Below, in pieces: positions 34,987 through 42,088 of a stretch of DNA of 64,000 bases. The stretch lies in NCBI GenBank assembly GCA_002506085.1, contig DAWV01000006.1, positions 111,914-175,913 of the forward strand, given 5' to 3'. The stretch comes from Methanocorpusculaceae archaeon UBA425 (GTDB lineage Archaea; Halobacteriota; Methanomicrobia; Methanomicrobiales; Methanocorpusculaceae). The position numbers and the translations under genes are program-made. Numbering within the stretch: the stretch's first letter is position 1; each line of letters begins with the position of its first letter. The notes beneath the pieces are model-generated. The model did not search any database. It saw only the letters and a program-made list of their open reading frames with translations, and was not told where the DNA came from.

Positions 34987-36227
34987 CAAACACTCTCTCC
35001 GAACGGATTTTAGGGGCGGACGAAGGAACATATGTCGACCGGGTCGTTGACCGTGGATTTGCCCATGACGGAACCGGCGCACAGGCATTGGTCGCGTTTG
35101 AAAACTTTACCATCCCTGATAAGACCCTACAAAATCCGGCGCATCTATCGATTATCTATGATCATATTTCTCCGGCGAACAATTCGGTTACGGCAAATCT
35201 TCAGGGTCGCCTCAGGAAGTTTTCCAAAACGAACGGCATTCCCTTCTATGATGTCGGCTGCGGAATCTGTCATCAGATAATGAGTGAAGGAGTCTGTCTG
35301 CCGAACGAGATTGTGGTCGGGGCGGATTCACATTCATGCACACTGGGAGCTCTCGGGGCATTTGCGACCGGTGTAGGGGCAACCGACATGGCAGGAATCT
35401 GGGCGACCGGCGGGACCTGGTTCCGCGTCCCGGAATCCATCGGAGTTGTTCTTTCTGGAAAACTGTCAGGATTTGCCGAGCCGAAGGATGTCGCACTTGC
35501 CTATGTGAAGGCGCTCGGGATGGACGGCGGGACCTATAAGGCTCTGGAGTTTATCGGCGAGGGGGCAGGCAGCATGCCGGTTGAAGGAAGACTGACTCTT
35601 TCGAACATGGCTGTTGAAACCGGTGCGAAAACCGGGCTTTTCTATGCTGATGAATTGACAAAAGAACATCTGCTTCAGTATGGTGCAGAGGAAAAAACCA
35701 TTTCTTTGCAGAAACCCGCAGATTGTACGTATGAATCCGAAGTCTATCTTGACCTTGACGACATCGAGCCTCTTCTTGCTCTTCCCCATCGGGTCGACAA
35801 TGCGTGTTTGGTGACTGAGTATTCCGGAACACCGATTGATCAGGTGTTCGTTGGTACATGTACGAATGGGCGCTTTGAAGATCTCAGACGCTTTGCTGCC
35901 ATTGTCCGTGGAAAAAAAGTTGCAGTAAGGACGATTGTCGTTCCTGCGTCAAAGGATGTATATGCAAAAGCTGTTTCAAGCGGTGTTATGGCTGATATTA
36001 TTGCGGCAGGTTGTGTCGTCTGCCCGCCGGGATGCGGTCCGTGTCTCGGGGCGCATATGGGTGTTCTTGGCGAGGGAGAAGTCGGGCTTTCAACGGCAAA
36101 CCGGAATTTTAAGAACCGTATGGGTGTCGGGGCGGAGTATTACCTCTGTTCGCCTTCGACAGCTGCGGCGAGCTCCCTTTTTGGAGATATCAGGTCGCCG
36201 AATGAGCTGAAAGGAGGTATGAACTGA
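34983..36227 (+). CDS. aksD: Homoaconitase large subunit, AksD
   Basis: Large subunit (414 residues) of the methanogen homoaconitase, which dehydrates and rehydrates homocitrate and longer analogues. Aconitase-family blocks are clear: VGCGICHQIM, GADSHSCTLGALGAFATGVGATDMA, FVGTCTNGRFEDL and CPPGCGPCLGAHMG. The [4Fe-4S] ligands are the cysteine in GTCTNG and the pair in GCGPC. It overlaps aksA by four bases and touches aksE. Sequence alone does not separate it from LeuC; the partner subunit decides. Confidence 0.9.
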   Translation: MTNTLSERILGADEGTYVDRVVDRGFAHDGTGAQALVAFENFTIPDKTLQNPAHLSIIYDHISPANNSVTANLQGRLRKFSKTNGIPFYDVGCGICHQIMSEGVCLPNEIVVGADSHSCTLGALGAFATGVGATDMAGIWATGGTWFRVPESIGVVLSGKLSGFAEPKDVALAYVKALGMDGGTYKALEFIGEGAGSMPVEGRLTLSNMAVETGAKTGLFYADELTKEHLLQYGAEEKTISLQKPADCTYESEVYLDLDDIEPLLALPHRVDNACLVTEYSGTPIDQVFVGTCTNGRFEDLRRFAAIVRGKKVAVRTIVVPASKDVYAKAVSSGVMADIIAAGCVVCPPGCGPCLGAHMGVLGEGEVGLSTANRNFKNRMGVGAEYYLCSPSTAAASSLFGDIRSPNELKGGMN

Positions 36228-36703
36228 TGCTTGTATCAGGACATGCCGTTGTAATCGGAGATGATGTTGATACAGACATGATTATTGCGGGGCGGTATCT
36301 CCGGACCACCGACCGGTCTGTGTGGGTAGAGCATGCCTTTGAAGATTATGACCTGCGTATTGCCGGGAGGCTGAACGGCTCTGTGCTTGTTGCCGGGAAA
36401 AATATCGGCTGCGGGTCATCGCGCGAACAGGCTGTCGTTGCGTTGAAAGAATCCGGGGTCCGTGCAGTTGTGGCGCCGTCATTCGCGAGGATTTTTTTCA
36501 GGAACTGTGTTAATCTCGGGTTATATGTCTTCGAGGCTGAGGTTATCTGTAATGATGGGGATACTGTATCGTTTGATACCGTGGAGTCGTATGTAACAAC
36601 TCCTGCCGGCGTTTATGAGGCAAAGCCTCTTTCACCCCGTATGAGGGAGCTTCTTTCCGCCGGCGGTCTGAATGCATATCTTTCCAGTGAGGGCGGACAA
36701 TGA
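36227..36703 (+). CDS. aksE: Homoaconitase small subunit, AksE
   Basis: Small swivel-domain subunit of 158 residues, with DDVDTDMIIAGRYLRTTD, GCGSSREQAVVALK and PSFARIFFRNCVNLGL. The loop residues YLRT are the published signature of methanogen homoaconitase, whereas isopropylmalate isomerase has YLVY- or YLVM-like loops; the arginine contacts the longer dicarboxylate. This is the strongest evidence in the cluster that it makes coenzyme B rather than leucine. It abuts aksD and overlaps aksF by four bases. Confidence 0.92.
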   Translation: MLVSGHAVVIGDDVDTDMIIAGRYLRTTDRSVWVEHAFEDYDLRIAGRLNGSVLVAGKNIGCGSSREQAVVALKESGVRAVVAPSFARIFFRNCVNLGLYVFEAEVICNDGDTVSFDTVESYVTTPAGVYEAKPLSPRMRELLSAGGLNAYLSSEGGQ

Positions 36704-37674
36704 GTCTTCGCATTGCAATCTCGGAAGGTGATGGTATCGGGCAGGAAGTGATACCTGAGGCAAAGAAAATCCTGGAGTATTTTCTGCCTGACGCGGATTT
36801 TTTCGAGGTTGAACTGGGACTCGGGAAATGGGAAAAAACCGGGTGTGCGTGTTCGTCGGAGGATATCCGTGATTTGAAAGAATCAGACGCGATTCTCTTC
36901 GGGGCGGTCACAACTCCCCCAGACCCGGATTACAAAAGTGTTCTTTTACAGATTCGTCATGAACTCGACCTTTACGCGAATCTTCGTCCGATAAAATCCT
37001 ATGGGGTCGACATGATGATAGTCAGGGAGAATACGGAGGGGCTTTACTCAGGTATCGAGGAGATTGGTGAGGAGAGGTCGACAACCCTTCGGGTGGTAAC
37101 CAAAGCCGGTTCGAAAAGAATTGCTGAAAAAGCATGTTCCCTTGTTTTGGAACGAAATCCCGGCAGGCCGCTTGTCATAGGCTACAAAGGGAATGTACTA
37201 AAATCCGATCTGCTCTTTCGGGACACCTGTATGGAGGTCGCCGGGTCATACGGGATAAAAACAAAATCGGTGTTTATAGATGCATTATGTCTTGACGTTT
37301 TGCAGCATCCGAAAAATTATGATGTCATTGTTACAACCAACATGTTTGGTGACATTCTCAGCGATGTCTGCGGTTATCTTACCGGCGGACTAGGCATGCT
37401 TCCAAGTGCGAACATTGGAGAAAATCATGCGTTCTTTGAGCCTGTTCATGGAAGCGCTCCGGATATTGCGTGCAGGGGTATAGCAAATCCGGTTGCTGCT
37501 ATCAGAAGTGCAGGGATGATGCTTGAGTATTTCGGGATGAGGAGTGAGGGGAATATTTTAGAGGAGGCAATCCAGAGCGTTATTCGTAGCGGTGTCTGTA
37601 CGCCGGATCTGGGAGGGTCGGCTTCGACAAACGGGTTCGGCTCCCGGGTATTTGAGGTTATTTCCAAAAGATAA
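36700..37674 (+). CDS. aksF: Homoisocitrate dehydrogenase family, AksF
   Basis: Oxidatively decarboxylates homoisocitrate and its homologues to the next longer 2-oxo acid. The 324-residue beta-decarboxylating dehydrogenase carries ISEGDGIGQEV, VRENTEGLYSG, the catalytic lysine in GYKGNVLKSD, MFGDILSDVCGYLTGGLGMLPSANIG and FEPVHGSAPDIACRGIANP. It closes the rightward operon and converges with the DDTD paralogue with only about 23 bp between them. Substrate choice (homoisocitrate rather than isopropylmalate) is inferred from operon context. Confidence 0.9.
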   Translation: MSLRIAISEGDGIGQEVIPEAKKILEYFLPDADFFEVELGLGKWEKTGCACSSEDIRDLKESDAILFGAVTTPPDPDYKSVLLQIRHELDLYANLRPIKSYGVDMMIVRENTEGLYSGIEEIGEERSTTLRVVTKAGSKRIAEKACSLVLERNPGRPLVIGYKGNVLKSDLLFRDTCMEVAGSYGIKTKSVFIDALCLDVLQHPKNYDVIVTTNMFGDILSDVCGYLTGGLGMLPSANIGENHAFFEPVHGSAPDIACRGIANPVAAIRSAGMMLEYFGMRSEGNILEEAIQSVIRSGVCTPDLGGSASTNGFGSRVFEVISKR

Positions 37675-37697
37675 AACAAAAAAGGGATGGTTGGGTC

Positions 37698-38651
37698 TTA
37701 CGGGCTTTCGCCGTATAAGCCGGCTGCTTCAACGCCTCCGTCTGCCCAGAGAAGTGCCCCGAGAGCGCCGATTCTGCCTTTGCCGTTTGCACTGTCTATA
37801 TAGGGGATACCCAGTTTTTCTGCTTCACTTATGGCATCTTCTTTGGTGAGGAGTTCGGTTTTGACTCTTCTTGCATACGTTGAGTCAGGCAGACGGATTC
37901 CCGTAAAGTAACAGATGCCTGTGGTTTTGCTCATCGTTTTTTCTTCGACGAACTTTTTGACGAATGCAATCAGTTCATCTTTCTTTTCGGGTTTAATCGC
38001 AAAGGTGATGACGGAACCGGTGCAGTTCGTGGTTTTTTCCGGGGCCTTTGGGTTTAACTGGATGATTCTCATCTCAAGGAAGATGGCTCCGTCAATTTTG
38101 CAGGCTTCGCCGCATTTCAGTGCGAGAACCCAGGTGGCTCCTCCCTCTTTGGTATCCGTGTCATCGATACCAAAAGTGATTTTCTCATATTTCGGCAGGA
38201 TAACGGTACTTCTGCAGATGCGTGCACCGCCGACTTTCAGGTCTTCCTCACTGGCATATTCGGTTCTGATAACTCCCGGGGCCTGAGCAAGGCAGGCTGC
38301 CACACCTACGCCGGCTCCTGCCGCTCCAACCCACGAGGTGTGCACTTCATCTCCTTTTACGACAATTGCTTCGAGTGCCTGACCGCCGAGTTCTGTATCG
38401 GATGGTCCGAAGTGAATCGGATATGATCCGATTTTTGCTAACATCGTCATAGTGGTTCCTTCAGTTTTTGCGTAGATGAGTGCTCCGCCGGCTCTTCTCC
38501 GGTTCATGTGGTCCCACTCAATCGGACCTCTTGCATGACATTGTTCATGGAGTTCGGCAATCCCATTATTCTCATCGGTCATTACTAGGAGCTGATGACA
38601 GAACATCGGTCCAAACTTCTCTCGTACCTGATTAGGGGTTAACGTAATCAT
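37698..38651 (-). CDS. DDTD-motif protein, paralogue of the 30845 gene
   Basis: About 317 residues from ATG 38651 (an ATG one codon upstream is equivalent; a longer frame would read through the operator). It shares the plan of the marker-11-like protein: WVGAAGAGVGVAACLAQAPG, then ITFGIDDTDTKEGGATWVLALK, then TTGICYFTGIRLPDSTYARRVK. The pairing of GIDDTD with TTGIC/ETGLC and YARKVK/YARRVK shows a common origin. The function is unknown. It faces aksF and has the same operator as the other paralogue, so the two DDTD genes bracket the coenzyme B locus and are probably co-regulated. Confidence 0.75.
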   Translation of the reverse strand: MITLTPNQVREKFGPMFCHQLLVMTDENNGIAELHEQCHARGPIEWDHMNRRRAGGALIYAKTEGTTMTMLAKIGSYPIHFGPSDTELGGQALEAIVVKGDEVHTSWVGAAGAGVGVAACLAQAPGVIRTEYASEEDLKVGGARICRSTVILPKYEKITFGIDDTDTKEGGATWVLALKCGEACKIDGAIFLEMRIIQLNPKAPEKTTNCTGSVITFAIKPEKKDELIAFVKKFVEEKTMSKTTGICYFTGIRLPDSTYARRVKTELLTKEDAISEAEKLGIPYIDSANGKGRIGALGALLWADGGVEAAGLYGESP

Positions 38652-38660
38652 CATAGTATT

Positions 38661-38699
38661 GTTACCGGAATTTTCGTTAACAGAAATATCGTTCTTAAC
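38661..38699. promoter_or_regulatory. Tandem 15-bp operator, right end of coenzyme B locus
   Basis: GTTACCGGAATTTTC, GTTAACAGAAATATC and GTTCTTAAC in direct series, with the same 15-bp period and order as at 30801-30839. It lies between a minus-strand TATA (catatac, about 38703-38709) and the start of the DDTD paralogue. Confidence 0.7.
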
Positions 38700-38714
38700 A
38701 GTATATGAGAACAT

Positions 38715-39107
38715 CGGTAGGTCTATTCTGGTATTCCCACTAATATTGAACAGCCCTGATAATCGAAGATAGTTGATATCGGAGATTATTTAATCGGATA
38801 TTTTTCGTGTTTTCCTGTGAAAAAACGCGCGCAAAATGGTTAATATTCCAAAATAAGCTAAATAATGAGATTGATTGGTGAACCTCCCCTAATTTGACGC
38901 TATATAATATGTATTCATAGTGATTAATATAAGTGGGTTATTTTCTTAATACTACATTAACAAAGTTATATTGATAAGTTGTTGTATTTTATTTATGTAA
39001 ATCTAAGTTAAATTTGGGCTTATTTTGATTAAGAACATTTATCTGTCTTCTTACTCAACCATATCTGTAATCGATTTCGGTCGATTAAAGGCTGGTGCAT
39101 ATAAGCA
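38715..39107 (+). promoter_or_regulatory. AT-rich control region of the fwd-hdr operon
   Basis: A gap of nearly 400 bases with no gene. A proximal TATA box catttatc (39036-39043) predicts a start near 39065. A distal TATA-like ctatataatatg lies near 38899-38911. The short leader carries a perfect 7-bp hairpin TAATCGA/TCGATTA with a TTTCGG loop (39068-39087), followed by GGTG about 10 bases before the ATG. Confidence 0.5.
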
Positions 39108-39380
39108 ATGGCATTTGCAATGCATATCAACATGGAGCGATGTGCTGGTTGTAACAATTGTGTAGTAGCATGTCCGGTAAACGCACTGGAACTCTGTACA
39201 GTGGATCCTGTCACAACTGACAAGATTTACAAAGTGACTGACGGTAAGGCAATTTCCCTTGACCTGAATCACGAACTGTGTGCAGGTTGCGGAGTATGCG
39301 TCGAAGCATGCCCATATGACGTTATTAAACTAGTTGCATCGCAGGCCCCCGCAGCAAAAGCTGCTGAAGAGGGTCACTAA
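39108..39380 (+). CDS. fwdG: Dicluster ferredoxin, FwdG-like
   Basis: 90 residues with two [4Fe-4S] motifs, CAGCNNCVVACPVNA and CAGCGVCVEACPYDV, of the bacterial-type ferredoxin fold. It is first in the operon and immediately before the polyferredoxin FwdF, which matches subunit G of formylmethanofuran dehydrogenase, the dicluster protein relaying electrons to the FwdB side. A stand-alone ferredoxin is the alternative. Confidence 0.8.
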   Translation: MAFAMHINMERCAGCNNCVVACPVNALELCTVDPVTTDKIYKVTDGKAISLDLNHELCAGCGVCVEACPYDVIKLVASQAPAAKAAEEGH

Positions 39381-39397
39381 GGAGAGAGGAAAACATC

Positions 39398-40567
39398 ATG
39401 GTAATGAGCACAATGTTTCCAAAATTCTCTACGAAAACAGAGGGCGAAACAATCATCATGGAGCAGAAGCTCCTGAAGAAAGTTTCCCACCTTGTGTTAA
39501 ACAAACCAAAGTGTACCGGTTGTGGTATCTGTGCAGAAGCCTGCCCGAAGGAAGCAATTACCCTCGGCATGGTCGGCGCAGCTATCCGCGGTGTAGCTTC
39601 CGGTGACGCACCGATCGTCGTCGACCCCGTAAAATGTTCATATTGCGGTGTCTGTACTATCATGTGTCCGTTTAATGCACTTGTCGTAGAAGTAGATGGT
39701 GAACCAAGCCTCCCGATTCTGGAGCAGGAAGGTTTCCCGGAGTACGATTTTACTGCTGAAATTAACGAGGAGAAGTGTGTCCGCTGTACAACATGCCACG
39801 AGGCATGCCCGCATGACGCAATCATCCGTGACGTCCCCGTATATGAAGGCGAAGTTGAAGGCGGCGTAAAACGCCAGACTGCACTTGATGCAAAAACAAC
39901 ATTCGTTGTTGACAAGGAAAAGTGTACAGCCTGTGGTGTCTGTACCTCACTTTGTCCGGCACTGAAACTGAAGCGTGTCCCGTTCACTGCTGAAAAAGTA
40001 GGATCGGCCGGCGACGTCATCTGGACTGAAGATCTCTGTGACGGCTGTAAGGTCTGTGTTGAGGCTTGCCCGCACGATGCAATTGCAGTCGACCGGAAAG
40101 TCAATGCAGAGGCAAAACTTCCAGGTAAAGTCACAATTGACAAAGACGAGTGTATAACCTGCACTTGGTGTAAACACGTCTGCCCGACTGAGGCAGTCAC
40201 CATTACGAAGTTCTTCGAAGGAGAACTCATCGTTGATGCAACAAAGTGTCCCGGAGGATGCTCAACCTGTGTTGACGTCTGCCCGTGCAACGCACTGTAT
40301 CTGCCAAGCCCGATGCCGGCAATCAATATGAAGAGAGACAGCATCGAGGCTAACATCGCCATCAACAATGAGTTATGTATCCTTTGTGGCGCATGTGTCA
40401 ATGCATGCCCGTCTGAAGATGCTCTCACGCTGAAGAGAACCGGTATCCACATTAAAGGACCGGAAACCGACCTGTACAAGAAGATTGCAGCCAAGCTGTG
40501 TGTCCCGCGTACTTCCAAATTAGTGGAATCCACGTTTGGTCAAGTCGAAACGAAAAAACTGGAGTGA
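39398..40567 (+). CDS. fwdF: Formylmethanofuran dehydrogenase polyferredoxin subunit FwdF
   Basis: 389 residues containing eight cysteine motifs of the CX2CX2CX3C kind. Examples are CTGCGICAEACP, CSYCGVCTIMCP, CTACGVCTSLCP, CDGCKVCVEACP and CILCGACVNACP; one is a CPGGCSTC variant. Eight [4Fe-4S] clusters form a wire inside the Fwd complex. GGAGAGAGG lies directly before ATG 39398. The gene continues the operon from FwdG and runs into hdrC six bases later, consistent with a physical Hdr-Fwd electron path for ferredoxin-level electrons. Confidence 0.92.
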   Translation: MVMSTMFPKFSTKTEGETIIMEQKLLKKVSHLVLNKPKCTGCGICAEACPKEAITLGMVGAAIRGVASGDAPIVVDPVKCSYCGVCTIMCPFNALVVEVDGEPSLPILEQEGFPEYDFTAEINEEKCVRCTTCHEACPHDAIIRDVPVYEGEVEGGVKRQTALDAKTTFVVDKEKCTACGVCTSLCPALKLKRVPFTAEKVGSAGDVIWTEDLCDGCKVCVEACPHDAIAVDRKVNAEAKLPGKVTIDKDECITCTWCKHVCPTEAVTITKFFEGELIVDATKCPGGCSTCVDVCPCNALYLPSPMPAINMKRDSIEANIAINNELCILCGACVNACPSEDALTLKRTGIHIKGPETDLYKKIAAKLCVPRTSKLVESTFGQVETKKLE

Positions 40568-40573
40568 ACAAAT

Positions 40574-41158
40574 ATGACAAGTGCAAAAGCATACAAAGAT
40601 GCTGCCCTTGCAGCACGTCTCTCCGACCGGGTATACCGCCCAGCGGAAGATAGCGATCCGTCGTTCACTGCCGAAGTTGAAAAGATCGGCGGCACTGCAG
40701 CCCATCTCTGCTTCCAGTGCGGAACCTGTACAGGCTCCTGCCCGTCAGCCCCGAGAAGCAGCTACCGGATCCGAACTTTCATGCGCAGAGCCAACCTCGG
40801 TATGAAAGACGTCTGTCTGAACGACCCTGATCTGTGGCTGTGTACAACCTGCTACACCTGCTCCGACCGTTGCCCCCGCGACCTTATTCCGACCGATGTC
40901 ATCATGGCCATGCGCAACATGGCTGCCAAACAGGGTATCGTTCCAAAGAACTTCCTTGCTACGGTTAACTTCATCTACAATACCGGTCACGGCGTCCCGA
41001 ACAACGATGCCAACCGTGTAGCCCGTGTTAAACTTGGCCTTGAGCCGGAACCGGAAACCACTTGCAAGTACCCCGAATTCCTCCCTGCAATCCGTAAGAT
41101 TCTCGAAGCATACGGCACGAAACAACTCGCAGACAAAGTCCTTTCGGAGGGTCAGTAA
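40574..41158 (+). CDS. hdrC: Heterodisulfide reductase subunit HdrC
   Basis: Iron-sulfur subunit, 194 residues, with two motifs, CFQCGTCTGSCP and CTTCYTCSDRCP, that bind the clusters carrying electrons from HdrA to the catalytic HdrB. A polar N-terminal extension of about 45 residues precedes the first motif, and YNTGHGVPNN lies in the usual conserved spot. Two bases separate it from hdrB. It is the soluble type, with no cytochrome partner HdrE. Confidence 0.94.
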   Translation: MTSAKAYKDAALAARLSDRVYRPAEDSDPSFTAEVEKIGGTAAHLCFQCGTCTGSCPSAPRSSYRIRTFMRRANLGMKDVCLNDPDLWLCTTCYTCSDRCPRDLIPTDVIMAMRNMAAKQGIVPKNFLATVNFIYNTGHGVPNNDANRVARVKLGLEPEPETTCKYPEFLPAIRKILEAYGTKQLADKVLSEGQ

Positions 41159-41160
41159 CT

Positions 41161-42087
41161 ATGTCACATGACATACACAAATACGCATTCTTCCTTGGAT
41201 GCATCGCCCCGAACCGGTATCCCGGTATCGAAGCCGCTGCAATCCGTACCGGTAAGAAACTTGATATTGAACTTGTTCCGTTAAAGGGAGCATCATGCTG
41301 TCCAGCCCCGGGCGCATTCGGGTCCATCGACCTTAACGTCTGGTATGCAATGGCTGCAAGAAATCTCATCCTTGCGGAACAGATGAACATGGACATAGCC
41401 CTTATTTGTAACGGCTGTTACAAATCCATCTGGGAAGTCAACCACAAACTGAAGCACAATGATGAGCTCCGTGACTCCGTCAATGAAGTCTTAAAGGAAG
41501 TCGACATGGAGTACAAAGGTACATCTAATGTCTACCACCTCGCAGAGCTCTATTATAATGACGAAGTATGCGGTCTTAACAAACTGAGAGACAGTGTTAC
41601 CACCCCGCTTAGCGGCGTTAAGGTTGCCTGCCACTACGGCTGCCACTTACTTAAACCGGCAAAAGACCGTGAGTTTGCCGGCGGTGCTATCGGCGACAGT
41701 GAACACCCGATGTGGTTCGAAGAACTCGTTGATGCACTTGGTGCCGAAGCCGTTGAGTACCGCAATAAAATGCAGTGCTGCGGTGCAGGCGGAGGCGTCC
41801 GTGGATACGATATCGCCCACTCTCTTGATATCACCAATGAAAAACTGACCAATATGACGGCTGCTGGTGCAGACGCAATTGCTGATACCTGTCCGTTCTG
41901 TCAGCTCCAGTTCGACCGCGGGCAGTTTGAAATCGGTCAGAAGTTCGGTGTCGAATGGCACGTCCCGGTTCTCCACTACTGTGAAATGCTCGGACTTGCT
42001 CAGGGTATGTCTCCTGTGGAATTAGGTCTCGACCTTCACCAGACATCATGCAAACCGTTCCTTGACAAACTGAAGGGAGGCCAGTAA
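41161..42087 (+). CDS. hdrB: Heterodisulfide reductase catalytic subunit HdrB
   Basis: Catalytic subunit, 308 residues, that reduces CoM-S-S-CoB at two non-cubane [4Fe-4S] clusters. Both CCG-domain motifs are present: GASCCPAPGAFG with its upstream cysteines (FFLGC, CNGCYKS) and KMQCCGAGGGVRG with CHYGCHLLKP and DTCPFCQLQF. Domain order and length are standard. It is located between hdrC and hdrA in the fused fwd-hdr operon. Confidence 0.95.
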   Translation: MSHDIHKYAFFLGCIAPNRYPGIEAAAIRTGKKLDIELVPLKGASCCPAPGAFGSIDLNVWYAMAARNLILAEQMNMDIALICNGCYKSIWEVNHKLKHNDELRDSVNEVLKEVDMEYKGTSNVYHLAELYYNDEVCGLNKLRDSVTTPLSGVKVACHYGCHLLKPAKDREFAGGAIGDSEHPMWFEELVDALGAEAVEYRNKMQCCGAGGGVRGYDIAHSLDITNEKLTNMTAAGADAIADTCPFCQLQFDRGQFEIGQKFGVEWHVPVLHYCEMLGLAQGMSPVELGLDLHQTSCKPFLDKLKGGQ

Positions 42088-42088
42088 G

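Noticed and set aside
39325..40533. Minus-strand frame of 402 codons, serine- and threonine-rich
   Set aside because: It is the complement of the cysteine-rich fwdF; the composition is a shadow of the codons there.
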